This document shows, piece by piece, positions 30,656 to 41,009 of a stretch of 64,000 nt of DNA. Within the stretch, counting starts at the first letter, position 1, and every line of letters begins with the position of its first letter. The DNA lies in assembly GCF_964237555.1 (NCBI RefSeq), contig NC_091441.1, positions 76,538,280 to 76,602,279 of the forward strand. The letters run 5' to 3'. The notes under the pieces are model-generated. The model did no database searches, was not told the DNA's origin, and saw only the letters and a list, made by a program, of their open reading frames with translations. The stretch is from Oryctolagus cuniculus (lineage: Eukaryota; Chordata; Mammalia; Lagomorpha; Leporidae). Both the position numbers and the translations under genes were made by a program.

Positions 30656-31159
30656 CTTAGCCCGGCGCATCGTACGCAGTGTGTGATTGCACGAATGTGT
30701 CGTTAGGGTTCTTGAGTAAATCTGATGAGGACGTAGGCTTTATGGGTGTAGGAGAGTTCCAGTCCAGGGGCTGCCACACGGGTGTCCCACACAGCACTGC
30801 TCAGTGAGGGGGTGTGCAGGCGGGCAGTGCAGACCCCAGCGTGGCCACCTCCCTGCAGGCAACACTCGGCGATGCACCCTGGGATGCCCCTTTGGAAGAC
30901 TTCCTACAGATGGACACAACTTTTTTTTTTTTTTCTTTAAATGCACTAAGGTCTTCCTTCTCGCAGCCCTAGAAGCGGTTTTTTTGCAACCCACGGACTG
31001 GCTATGGCTTAGCTCTCGGATAGTGAGTCTGTCTTCCTGATTTCCAAGTTCTTTGCTGGGGTGGATGAATAGGTGGACACACGCAAGGAGCAGTGTATCA
31101 GACTGATTATTCCATGGTGGGCAGCTGCATGGGCCCCACAGGAGACTCTGCTGCTCCCT

Positions 31160-31310
31160 AGCACAGTGATCCTGGGCAAGTTATGTAGATTCCCCTAGCC
31201 TCAGTTGTTGCATCTGAAAAATGGGCATAACGATGGTAGCCAACCTGCAAATTAGTGAGAGGAGTCACAGAGTTAAGGTAGGCAAGCCCTTAGCACACGA
31301 GTGCCCAGCA
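31160..31310 (+). mobile_element. MIR
   Basis: CCTGGGCAAGTTATGTAG, CCTCAGTTGTTGCATCTG, AAAAATGGGCATAACGATGG and GCCCTTAGCACACGAGTGCC follow the MIR sense 3' half. Confidence 0.75.
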
Positions 31311-31435
31311 GCCAGAGCTCCGGAGTGGGCCCAGTTTTCCCACTGTACCCCACGGGCCTGGTGCAGTGTGGAGTTTGATCTGCATGTGATGTTATAAGTC
31401 TCTTGGAGCTTGTGAAGGGTGGCATGAACAAGACA

Positions 31436-31481
31436 CCGGTGAGGGCAGTTTTCCGGTGAGGGCAGTTTTCCAGTGACGTCA
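31436..31481. promoter_or_regulatory. 17-bp tandem repeat followed by a CRE palindrome
   Basis: CCGGTGAGGGCAGTTTT occurs at 31436-31452 and 31453-31469. Five bases later the full CREB/ATF palindrome TGACGTCA lies at 31474-31481. Regulatory activity is inferred from the motif alone. Confidence 0.4.
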
Positions 31482-31526
31482 GTGAGCCAGGCCCCCAGGC
31501 AGGGCAGGTGGAGAAGGCATTGCTGG

Positions 31527-31864
31527 GGGCCAGTGCTGTGACACAGCGGGTTAATGCCCTGTCCTGAAGCGCTGGCATCCCATCTGGGTGCCGGTTCGAG
31601 ACCCGGCTGTTCCACTTCCAATCTAGCTCTCTGCTATGGCCTGGGAAAGCAGTAGAAGATGGCCCAAGTGTTTGGGCCCCTGCATCCATGTGGGAGACCC
31701 GGAAGAGACTCCTGGCTCCTGACTTTGGATTGGCGCAGCTCTGGCCATTGCAGCCAATTGGGGAGTAAACCAGCAGATGGAAGACCTCTCTCTCTCTCTC
31801 TGTTTCTCTCTGCCTTTCCTCTCTCTGACTTTCAAATAAATAAATAAATCTTAAAAAAAAAAAA
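31527..31864 (+). mobile_element. C-SINE with 15-nt TSD (one mismatch)
   Basis: Head GGGCCAGTGCTGTGACACAG, B-box region GGTTCGAGACC, GTAGAAGATGGCCCAAGTG, (TC)n and A13 tail. AGAAGGCATTGCTGG at 31512-31526 and AGAAGGAATTGCTGG at 31865-31879 flank it. Confidence 0.95.
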
Positions 31865-31926
31865 AGAAGGAATTGCTGGCCCAGGGCGTGGTGTTTGCCA
31901 GTTTAAGGGTGACTGATGGAGGCATA

Positions 31927-32272
31927 CACTCTGTGCTGTGGCGTAGCGGGTTAAGGTTCCACCCACCATGCCCGCATCCCATATGGGTGCTGGTTTGAGT
32001 CCCCGCTGCTCCATGTTAGCAGTGATTTGGGGAGCCCCAGATTAAATGAAATTCACATTTTGTGTGTGCCTGTGTGGATTAAAGTGACTTGGAAAGGATC
32101 CTTTGTATAATTAAGCCTTCCAGCGACCCATGTGGGCGACCTGGATGCAGGTCCAGTGTCCTGGCTTTGGCCGGCCCCAGCCATAGCTACTATAGCAGAC
32201 ATTTGGGGGAGTAAACCAGTGCATAGAAGATCTCTCTCTGTCTCTGTCTTTATATTTCTGCCTTTCAAAGGA
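31927..32272 (+). mobile_element. C-SINE with its centre replaced by unrelated DNA
   Basis: A normal head (31927-32013: GCTGTGGCGTAGCGGGTTAA, GTTTGAGTCCCCGCTGCTCC) is followed by about 100 unrelated AT-rich bases. The 3' half then appears (32125-32272: CATGTGGGCGACCTGGATG, ATTTGGGGGAGTAAACCAG, CT stretch, CTTTCAAAGGAAAG). The SINE bases between the two parts are missing. Confidence 0.75.
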
Positions 32273-32310
32273 AAGTAAAACATCAGTTTTAGAAAAGTAG
32301 AAGATGTGTG

Positions 32311-32650
32311 GGCTGGCGCCGCGGCTCACTTGGCTAATCCTCCGCCTGTGGAGCCGGCACCCCAGGTTCTAGTCCCGGTTGGGGCGCCGGATTCTGTCCC
32401 GGTTGCCCCTCTTCCAGGCCAGCTCTCTGCTGTGGCCAGGGAGTGCAGTGGAGGATGGCCCAAGTGCTTGGGCCCTGCACCCCATGGGAGACCAGGAGAA
32501 GCACCTGGCTCCTGCCTTCGGATCAGTGCAGCGCCGGCCATAGCAGCCATTTGGGGGGTGAACCAACGGAAGGAAGACCTTTCTCTCTGTCTCTCTGTCT
32601 CTCTCTCTCACTGTCTAACTGCCTGTCAAAAAAAAAAAAAAAAAAGAAAA
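32311..32650 (+). mobile_element. GC-type C-SINE, full length
   Basis: Head GGCTGGCGCCGCGGCTCACT, GGTTCTAGTCCCGGTTGGGG, CTTCGGATCAGTGCAGCGCC, CT stretch and CTGCCTGTC with A17. Near-consensus sequence suggests youth. Confidence 0.95.
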
Positions 32651-33029
32651 GGGGTGACAGTGGTAACATACGTGTATGTATGTGTGTGAGCAGGCATGGG
32701 AGCAACACCTTACTCATTGTTTTTGGGTTTGAGGATTATTTATAGTTATTTTTTCTTGTCCTGATTTTAGAGGTGTTGAGCATGTACTCCACGGCCAGTT
32801 GGAGTAAGACGCTGCTTCCGGTGAGGGGGAAAGAGCTGCTGACGTTTCAGACACGCAGACACCCAGCAGCCCAGTGCCTGCCCCCGCTGCTTACTCTGAA
32901 GGGGAAAGGGGCCCCTGCGGGCGATGATGCAGAGTCCACGCTTTCTCCACGTGCAGCTCACGCGGGGCTCCTCTCTGACATTCCTGATCACTCAGATCGT
33001 GTGCCTGCCGGCCATGTGTACTGCTCCAC

Positions 33030-33140
33030 GCTCACTGATGTATGTCATCCTCACGAGTTTTGGCTCTGTACACAGTTATACCCATCTCTCTGATGGGAAA
33101 GTTGAGGCCAGTGTGCCCCAGTTCCAGAGCTGCTGGGTGC
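33030..33140 (-). mobile_element. MIR fragment
   Basis: ATGTCATCCTCACGAGTTTTG and CCATCTCTCTGATGGGAAAG with TTGAGGCCAG form an antisense MIR core. Confidence 0.5.
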
Positions 33141-33954
33141 TGGAGGGGACTGCAGCCCCAGTACCTGGCTCTAGGCTACACTTGGAGCTGCTGTCCTCTG
33201 GGTGTGATTCTGAGGCGCCTGGCACCTGATGTGACGTCCCTCGACTCTAAAGAATACTGTGGTCACCGAACCACTTGCGCTGCTTTGAATTAAGCAATAG
33301 CTGATGCATTTTGTCTTTAATGTCGTTGGGACAAACATGGATGCGAGATTCTCAGCTGGAGGTAAAGCACCAAATGGAAGAGCTGGGCAGGAGTTGCTGG
33401 CTGACCTGCCCCGCCGTCCCGGCCCATGCCTCTCCTGTTCTCTGGAAACCTTTCAAACCAATTCTTATTCTGAAGCCCGCTTCTAAAATCTCAGGTCGGA
33501 TGACTCTCCCTGAAGTTGGGATGGAGGGAGCTGCCTGGGTGGGGTCTGGAGACCCCCAAAGCACCTTCTCTCTCTCTGGGCTGCAGAACCAGGACCAGAT
33601 CCTGGGATGTGCCTGCTGCCTTTGAGGCTAGCCCAGAGGTGCTTTGCCAGGCTGTCCTGATGTGCTGAGGTGGCCCCTGGTCCAGTAACAAAGAGGCTGG
33701 AAGTCACCGTGTTCAAATCCACTCCCCGCGGCGGCCCCACCCAGGTGACACCATTCCAGGGGGCTGTTCACACCGGGAGCCATGGGCTGGCTGCTGGGAG
33801 CGCCACTCACATCCACAGCCAGGTGGACTCGGAGGCCTCTAGAGATTGGCAAGACAGCAGGGGGATTTGGTTGCTGTCGTGGGGCTGCAGAGCCGGGCCC
33901 CAGGACCTGTGCTGAGTGAAGGTGTCCGCTCCGAGACTCAGACTGGCTGATGGA

Positions 33955-34095
33955 GGGGTTCTGTCAGCAACATCACCATTGAGGCTGCCCTGAGCCTTGG
34001 ATTTTATTCTTTCCATTTCACAGATCAGCAAACTGAGGCTCAGAAACCACACAGCTGGGACGACAGAGCGGGACTGGGACTTGCGAACCTAGAGG
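33955..34095 (-). mobile_element. MIR
   Basis: CCATTTCACAGATCAGCAAAC, TGAGGCTCAGAAACC, ACACAGCTGGGACGACAGAG and GGGACTTGCGAACC form a clear antisense MIR. Confidence 0.8.
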
Positions 34096-34479
34096 GCATC
34101 TCCCTTCTGGGTCTCTGGCCGAGAACCATAGCTGCAGCTGACAGCAGGAGAGCTTCGGGTGGTCTGCTGCCTGCGAGGTGCCACCCTACTTACTGCAGGC
34201 CTCACCACCCCTCCCCCAAGCTGCCAAGGACCTGCACCTGGCTGGGGGCTCGCTTGCGCTCTCTCGCTCTCTCTCTCTCTTTCTCTCTTTCCCTGCTGCG
34301 ACTCCTGCAATGCACCCAGGGAGTGATGGAACGAAGACGACATGGAAACCTCTCCTGGACATGAACTAAAAAGGCTTTGCCATGGGGCCCTCGCTGTGGC
34401 ACAGCAGGTTAATGCCCTGGCCAGCAGTGCCGGCATCCCATATGGCTGCTGGTTCTAGTCCCAGCTGTTCCACTTCCTA

Positions 34480-34520
34480 TCCTGCCATCGGATCAGCGCG
34501 GTGCTGATCCGATGGCAGGA
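34480..34520. repeat. 18-bp perfect inverted repeat, 5-nt loop
   Basis: TCCTGCCATCGGATCAGC (34480-34497), loop GCGGT, then its exact complement GCTGATCCGATGGCAGGA (34503-34520). Both arms come from the same internal SINE segment. Confidence 0.97.
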
Positions 34521-34730
34521 GCCAGGAGCCAGGTGCTTTTCCTGGTCTCCCATGGGGTGCAGGGCCCAAGCACCTGGGCCATCCTCCACTGCACTCCCTG
34601 GCCACAGCAGAGAGCTGGCCTGGAAGAGGGGCAACCGGGACAGAATCCGGCGCCCCGACCGGGACTAGAATCCCATGTGCCGGCGCCGCTAGGCGGAGGA
34701 TTAGCCTAGTGAGCCGTGGCGCCGGCCCCC
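34480..34730 (-). mobile_element. GC-type C-SINE nested in a SINE, ending in a fold-back
   Basis: Read in reverse it starts with GGCGCCACGGCTCACTAGGC and runs normally to the CTCCTGCCATCGGATCAGC block, where it turns back on itself instead of continuing to its 3' tail. CCTATCC occurs at both ends (34477-34483 and 34730-34736), as a short TSD. The last 40 bases at the left form the hairpin described separately. Confidence 0.9.
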
Positions 34731-34894
34731 TATCCAGCTTTCTGCTGTGGCCTGGGGAAGCAGTGGAGGATGGCCCAAGTCCTTGGGCCCCTGCACCCAC
34801 GTGAGAGACCCGGAAGAAGCTCCTGGCTCCTGGCTTCGGATCGGCGCAGCCCTGACCATTGCAGCCAATTGGGGAGTGAACCATCGGATGAAAG

Positions 34895-34936
<42 letters not shown>

Positions 34937-35010
34937 CTCCTTCTCTCTTTGTGTAACTCTGACTTTCAAATAAATAAATAAATAAATCTTAAAAAAAAAA
35001 AAAAGGCTTT

Positions 35011-35553
35011 TCTAGGAGCGTGGCACCAAACACCTGAGCACTCCTGGTGGCTTTTGAACGAATCAGGGTGGGCCGGAGGGAAGACAGGGAGAGGGGCTTC
35101 CTTTCCTTCGGAGAGGAAATTTACAGGGCAGCTCGGCCAGCGAGGTCCGTGCCCGCCCCGACTCTGGGAGGTCAAGGGCGAGCCTTGGGGTCTCAGGCTG
35201 GGGAGTCGCAGGCCCTTGCCTTCCGAGCTCAGCTTGAAGTGCGCTGTCCCAGAAGCCTCCTCACACTCCGCACTCAGGCCAACCCTCTGCTTCTGTGGTC
35301 TGGGCGTCCCAGACTGCACCTGTCATTGCTTGTCCAGTTCCTGCCTCCGCCGTCTGACTGTGAATTCCACAAGGGCAGAGGCCACTCGTATCACTTAGGA
35401 GTGTTTTGGTTGCAGGAAACAGAGGGCCTAACCCAAAGGTTGGGTTTTTATTTTTTGTCCGAGTTTAGGTTGGCTCCCGGCAAGGCTGAATCCAGGGTTT
35501 CTGAACAGGTCATCCAGCTTTGATCTCTTGCCCTTCCTTGGATCCATTGCTCG
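35011..35553. other. Single-copy DNA
   Basis: Moderate GC with a few CpGs (CAGCTCGGCCAGCGAGGTCC near 35129). A frame at 35047-35523 (158 codons) has no family resemblance. Confidence 0.5.
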
Positions 35554-35554
35554 T

Positions 35555-35637
<83 letters not shown>
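35554..35637. repeat. (TTTC)n microsatellite, about 21 units
   Basis: An almost uninterrupted TTTC array of about 84 bases. It abuts the T-rich end of the minus-strand SINE that follows, so in SINE sense it is a (GAAA)n expansion of the A-tail. Confidence 0.97.
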
Positions 35638-35681
35638 ATTTTATTTGTTTACTTGAAAGGCACAGTTACAGAGAGGCAGAG

Positions 35682-35725
<44 letters not shown>

Positions 35726-35910
35726 CTTCCAAACGCTGGTTCCCTCTCCAGATGGCGGCAACGGCCGGAGCTGTGCCGATCTGAAGCCAGGAGCCAGGAG
35801 CTTCTTCTGGGTCTCCCAGGCAGGTGCAGGGGCCTGAGGACTTGCGCCGTCTTCCACTGCTTTCCGAGGCCACAGCAAAGAGTGGGATGGGAAGGGGGCA
35901 GCCGGGACTG
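35638..35910 (-). mobile_element. C-SINE, head truncated
   Basis: TTTTATTTGTTTACTTG end, (GA)n at 35685-35723, GATGGCGGCAACGGCCGGAG, CCGTCTTCCACTGCTTTCC. It ends at GCAGCCGGGACTG just before the B-box region. Confidence 0.9.
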
Positions 35911-36310
35911 CTCTTTCTTTCTGGAGTGGGGCCAACGTGGCTGCCACAGCTCTTGCCTCACAGACCTGCAGAGTAAGCCCTTCTTCCTGATGACTAAAGC
36001 AAAATTCTCAAGACCTGCTCTCATTGGCTTGGCTTACGTAACATGTCCATCCCTGGATTAATCACTGTAAGTCCAGAGAGCGCAGTGCTCTGATTGGCCC
36101 TTATTGCAGGTATGAATCATTGTCAACCAAACGCCGTTTCTCCCTTGGCCCTTGCTGATTAGAATCCATCAGCATCAAGTGGGTAGGCGAGATGATCAGG
36201 GCAAGTGACACCTCCTCAATCCAGGAAATCATTCACAGTAATCCTGTTCCCTTTCTGATTGGTGCCTTGGCCCACCTCTGACAAATAGGACTTTATGAAA
36301 ATATACTGGA
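35911..36310. mobile_element. Old dispersed repeat with CCAAT-like boxes, family not assigned
   Basis: CTCATTGGCTTGGCTTACG, ACATGTCCATCCCTGG, ATTAATCACTGTAAGTCC and GCTCTGATTGGCCC occur in the order of a common mammalian repeat (ATTGGCCTGGCTTGGGTCA, CCCATCCCTG, AATCACTGTGG, CTGATTGGCC). The boundaries and the family name are uncertain. Confidence 0.45.
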
Positions 36311-37506
36311 CGACTCTTCCGACAAGTCCCATTCATAGAGGTGAAGCCTAGTTTCTTTGAATATTGTTGGGAGAGAATGGGAGGTTTGGAGCTGCTGCAG
36401 CCATCTTGTAAGCATGAGGTGAGATATTGCTAAGATCTCGGGGATGGCCGAACAGGCCGGTGGGTTCTGCACCTGTGATGACTTCTGGAGAAATGGAGCT
36501 GCTGAAACCGGTTTGCCTGTGTAATGCAGCTGCCAGAAGTGCCTGGCGTTTACTGCCCTGTGTGATGCAGGCGGAAAGCCCAGCGCCCGAGCTTTGTGCT
36601 GGGGCACACTCTGAGGATGGCTCTTCACTCTAGAGCTCCCTGCAGGATGAGCGGAGGCCTGCAGTCGGCCTGAAATCAACCTTGGCTAGGCTTTGTGCCT
36701 TCGCCATCCTGCTGCTCCCCGCCGCTCCCCGCCAGGGGCCCCCGGGGAGCACTTCCTTAATCAATGGCTTGAACACAAATCGTTAGCTCCTTCTGGGGGA
36801 CCTGTCGTACCGTACCGTGGGGCCTGGCACATCACAGCTGCTCAGTAAATATTTGTTGCCGGCGTGAACGAATCCATGAATGAAGGAGCGAGCCAGGGAA
36901 ATCACAGGCAGGTGGAATCAGAACAGGTGATTAGCCTAATCACAGGCTGCTACGTTCCCCTTGGCCTCTGGGGAGGCAGGTGGGCCCCTGGGAAATTTCC
37001 CTTAAGTGGAGTGTCTTCCCGGCAGGCTCGTGTGCCTCCTAATGGGAGAGGTGAGGTCACGTCCCCAGGGAAGGGGACAGCCCCTCTCACTCAGGACGAG
37101 GAGCCCCAGGGTGGACACGGAATGGCCCCCGACATCTGCAGTGTCTGCTGTTCCTGCGGTGGCTGGTGGGAATGACCCTTCGGGACCGGAGCAGCTCACC
37201 CTTTGACCCGACTCCAGTTTAATTCACTCTTTCCCTTCCATTAGCTGGCGCAAGGGGTCAGGGGGACAGAGTGCGGGGGAGAACATATTTTATTTTTATG
37301 GCATCTTGATTCCAAATGGCCTGCCGGGTCAAACCCACGCTCCCTTCATGCATTATACATCACAGGGGCCTTTCTGCTTTCCTCTGCTTTGGCTGGGTTC
37401 ACCTCCTCATAAGATTTTTTTAAATCAAGTCTTTCAATTAAAAAAGTTCACCTCTTGCCACATCAATTGACACAGTTTTAATTGGGTCACTCATTCCATC
37501 AAGGGT
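36311..37506. other. SINE-free single-copy DNA
   Basis: Contains a MIR/L2 end at 36800-36890. The rest is unrecognised. GTACCGTACCG at 36807-36817 is a small tandem repeat. Confidence 0.5.
36800..36890 (+). mobile_element. MIR/L2 3' end
   Basis: GGGCCTGGCACATCACAGC, TGCTCAGTAAATATTTGTTG and GAATCCATGAATGAAGG match the sense 3' end with its GAATGAATGAA terminus. Confidence 0.7.
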
Positions 37507-37762
37507 GGGGGCTGGCTCTGTAGCACGGCGGGTGAAACCGCCGCCTGCAACGCTGGCATCCCATGTGGGTGCAGGTTCGAGTCCCGGCTGCTCCACTTCC
37601 GATCCAGCTCTCTGCTGTGGCCTGAGAAAGCAGTAGAAGATGGCCCAAGTGCTTGGGCCTCTGCACCCACGTGGGAGATCCGGAAGAAGCTCCTGGCTCC
37701 TGGCTTTGGATAGGCACAGCTCCGGCCACTGCAGCCGTCTGGGGAGTGAACCAGTGAATGGA

Positions 37763-37804
<42 letters not shown>

Positions 37805-37850
37805 CTGCCTTTCAAATAAATAAATAAATCTTAAAAAGAAAAGAAAAAAA
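37507..37850 (+). mobile_element. C-SINE, full length, intact B box
   Basis: GGGCTGGCTCTGTAGCACGG head, exact Pol III B box GGTTCGAGTCC at 37574-37584, GTAGAAGATGGCCCAAGTGC, (TC)n at 37767-37800 and AAATAAATAAATAAATC tail. Confidence 0.95.
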
Positions 37851-38610
37851 GAAAACAAGGACAAGGAGACAGTTGCTGGTGGGAAGGGCCATGGTGTGCT
37901 TCACAAAGTGAACCACTCACTGCCGAAGCTCTTCCTGCCCCTGCTGTAAGGAGAGACAGCAGCACCTGCCCCCAAGTCAGCAGTTCCTAAAAAAAAAGAG
38001 TACTGGTAGAATTTTCAAGTTTCCTGGCATCTTGGAAGTCATCTAGCCCCACACCCTCACTTTATACCTGGGAAGACTAAAAACCCAGAGGCCCGACATG
38101 CATGGCCAAGTTCACGCAGCTACAGAATAGCAAGTGCTATAACAGGAACACCATTCACCCCTGAACGGCAGGAGCAGGAGCTGAACTGGAGTCGTTGGCT
38201 GGCATGTCTATAGGTGGTCTCTGTGTCATCTCGGCTTCCTCACAGGGGAGTCCCGAAGGAAAGAGAGAGGAACAGAGAGATCGCTGGGTGCTGCTACGGA
38301 CTTCCACATCAGCTGGTGTCACTACCAACAGCGCTCCAGTGTCACAGCACTTACCACTGTTAGTGCATCCAGTTTCAAGGAGAGGGAACGGAGACCCCAC
38401 GTCTCTCTGGGGGAGTGAGTGTCTATGGTTGCAGGCATCTTTGGAAAACACACACTGCCACTAGACAGAGCTAGTGTGCCCCATGTATTGCTGAGTGTTC
38501 ATTAGCATCTGTGTCCTTCTCGGCCACAATTTCCTGAAGGTCAGGTACGCATCTGTCTGGTTTGCTGGTGTGGCTCAGTGTCCAGTGTAGCTGTAGCTGA
38601 CCTAGAAAAA
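37851..38610. other. Single-copy DNA with a MIR
   Basis: An antisense MIR lies at about 38030-38140. No exon is supported. Confidence 0.5.
38030..38140 (-). mobile_element. MIR
   Basis: GGAAGTCATCTAGCCCC, CTCACTTTATACCTGGGAAG, CCCAGAGGCCCGACATG and AAGTTCACGCAGCTACAG. Confidence 0.65.
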
Positions 38611-38950
38611 GTTTTTTTTTTTTTTAAGATTTATTTTATTTATTTGAAAAAGTTACAGAGAGAGGTAGAGACACAGAGAGAGAGAGGTCTCTCCCATCTG
38701 CTGGTTCACTCCCCAAATGGCTGCAATGGCTGGAGTTGAGCTGATCCAAAGCCAGGAGCCAGGAGCTTCTTCTGGGTTTCCCACATGGATGCCAGGGGCC
38801 CAAGCACTTGGGCCATCTTCTACTGCTTTCTTAGGCCGTAGCAGGGAGCTGGATCAGAAGTGGAGCAGCTGGGACTTGAACCTGCGCCCATATGGGAATG
38901 CTGGTGCTGCAGGCTGGGGCTTTAGCTCACTGTGCCACAGAGCTGGCCCC
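38611..38950 (-). mobile_element. C-SINE, full length
   Basis: T13 end with AAGATTTATTTTATTTATTTG, GAGAGAGGTCTCTCCCATC, GGTTTCCCACATGGATGCC, GGGACTTGAACCTGCGCCC and CACTGTGCCACAGAGCTGGC. Confidence 0.94.
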
Positions 38951-39344
38951 AGTTGGAAAAGTGCTGCTTGGAAAAGCATCAAAAGGGAAGTCTTCCTCAC
39001 CTAAAAAGGCACTCACAGACTTCTCTTCTCCTCCTGTGGACTTTGCTCCAGAACTGGAGCGTGGCCGCCACTTTCCTAGAGAGCCGACTGACCGGCTGAT
39101 TCATTTACCTTCCAGGGGGAAAGAGGGGAGGTCCGCAGCTTGGTCTTGGGTGTGCAGAGCAGGTGCCCTGGAGGCAGGAGGGCGTGGCCAGCCAGAGGGA
39201 GGGGTCTGTGCAGAGCTGAGAGCTCAGCAGCTGGGTACAGCAGGTGCACAGAGTTTGGGCGATGCGAGGTGGAAGTCAAAGGAAGACTGAATGGGGACCA
39301 GGCCTGGGGTGTTCCAGGGTAAGGAGCCACCCACCAGCTTTTTG
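38951..39344. other. Single-copy DNA
   Basis: No repeat or gene recognised between the two SINEs. Confidence 0.5.
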
Positions 39345-39394
39345 CCTTTTTTTTTTTTTTTAAGATTTATTTTATTTATTTGAAAGGCAGAGTT

Positions 39395-39428
<34 letters not shown>

Positions 39429-39692
39429 AGGTCTTCCATCTGCTGGTTCATTCACCAAATGGCAGTGACGGTTGGGGCTGGGCCAGAGCAAAGCCTGGAG
39501 CCGGGAGCTCCATCCAGATCTCCCACGTGAATGTAGGGGCCCAAGCACGGGGGCCATCTTCCTCTGCCTTCCCAGGTGCACTAGTAGGGAGCTGGATCAG
39601 AAGCAGAGCAGTGGGGGCCGGAACTGGTGCTCCAATACAGGGGTCTAGCATCTCAAGAAAAGCCTTAACCTGCTGCACCACAATGCTGGCCC
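39345..39692 (-). mobile_element. C-SINE, full length
   Basis: T13 end, (GA)n at 39395-39420, GGCTGGGCCAGAGCAAAGC, CAGGTGCACTAGTAGGGAGC and CTGCACCACAATGCTGGCCC. The central region resembles older copies while the GA stretch is long. Confidence 0.92.
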
Positions 39693-41009
39693 AGTCCAAT
39701 GAGCTTCACGTGCAGGGTGGATGAGGGACGAACTAGGACCTGCCGGGAGCCGGGCCACTTTTGGCAGAAACCCTGACACAGGCTGATGCGGTGGGACTGG
39801 CGGGCAGTGGTGTCTATTTGGGGGGGGGGGGTCTGGTGATTGATGGATGTGGTGGATGTGGGGGTAAGGGAGGGGCTGTGCCAATTCTCAGGTTTAGGTG
39901 GGTGGGTGCTGATGGCACGGGGCACTGAGCCAGCGAGCTCTGGCAGAGGAGCAGAGTCAGCAACAGGTGGATGAGTGCCAAGTGCCAGAGGGATGTCTGA
40001 GCGGAGGTTCCGGTGGACGCTTGTATTCAGGAGATCCAAGCCCCGCAGAGCAGGCAGGCTGCACATCTGGACTGCGGATCAGTAAAGAGAGGGAAGCTGA
40101 GGCTGCAGGGGTGGGCGTGCAGAACAGGAAGAGAGCCATGGAGAAGGCATGCTCCCTGCGAGATCCAGGAAGGGGGCAGCGTCTCCTGGCAACGTTCCCA
40201 CCACAAGTGCAGTGTGCCCCTCCCCCACTGCTGTGCAGAGGCCAGGCGGCAGGAAGAAAAAGGAGAGGAGTGAATGGGTGGACTAATCACGTTCCAGGAA
40301 CATCTCTGTGTGTCTGAGAATCCTGGAGCCCCCAGGATGGACATGCCAAGACCACTCCCAAAGAAGACTGGCCAGGAGCCATCTTCTCCCAACTCTCGCT
40401 GTAGGGAGACCTCAGCTGCCTGCCCTAGAAACCAGCGCCTGTGTTTAACCTCTTGGGGGAGGGGCTGCTGTCAGCACAGCTTCCGTGGTCACAGCTGTTG
40501 TTTCTGTGCGCACAGCGGCTGCTTGTCATCCGTCGGCTAACAGCACCCCGATCTGGGTGGGTCCAGCCCCTCACCCAGGCTCCAGGGGTGCCATGCGTCC
40601 CATATCTGGCCAGTAGGCTTGGGTTGAGAATGGATGGAGTGGTGCAAAGAGAGAAGCACGGGTTACACTGTGGGGTGCCTGCCCCCAGGCTGCAGGACTG
40701 GAGACTCCCTGCCAGCCCCCCTCCCTCCCGGGGTGGGGGGGAAGCAGGTCCAAGAGACAGATCGAGAAAAAAAAACCTTGTCCGCAGTTCCGGAGCTCCT
40801 GGATCCAGCCTTGCCTGAAGCCATGAATCCCTGGATTTTTCAGCTTCTTGAGCCAACCAATGCCCGATTTGAGCCGGCAGAAGCCGTGTCTTGAGCCCGG
40901 TTCAGACCTATGGATTCTCCCTTCCTTCTCCCAGTCATCCCTTCCATGGCTCCCACTCGCATTCCTATCCGTTTGTAAACCCCTCCTTGCTCAGAGAAGC
41001 CTCTGTCAC
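39693..41009. other. SINE-free single-copy DNA
   Basis: A G12-type run at about 39820-39831 followed by TGGATGTGGTGGATGTGGG. No exon called. Frames up to 143 codons are unfamiliar. Confidence 0.5.

Larger units (their letters stand above)
30656..31524. other. Single-copy DNA with MIR and a 17-bp tandem repeat
   Basis: Holds a T15 run at about 30922-30936, a sense MIR at about 31160-31310 and a 17-bp duplication just left of a cAMP-response-element palindrome. No gene seen. Confidence 0.5.
32651..34368. other. SINE-free interval with two MIRs
   Basis: MIR fragments lie at about 33030-33140 and 33955-34095. A CT-rich run with GCTCTCTCGC units lies at 34257-34290. No exon called. Confidence 0.5.
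34379..35000 (+). mobile_element. C-SINE split by a GC-type SINE, with TSD
   Basis: Outer parts 34379-34479 (GGGGCCCTCGCTGTGGCACA, GGTTCTAGTCCCAGCTG) and 34731-35000 (CTGTGGCCTGGGGAAGCAG, long (TC)n, AAATAAATAAATAAATAAATC, A14) form one plus-strand copy. AAAAGGCTTT flanks it at 34369-34378 and 35001-35010. Confidence 0.93.

Noticed and set aside
37574..37584. A tRNA-like Pol III promoter suggesting a tRNA gene.
   Set aside because: The B box belongs to a C-SINE head. No acceptor stem pairs, and the body continues as SINE. The same applies to about fifty other heads.
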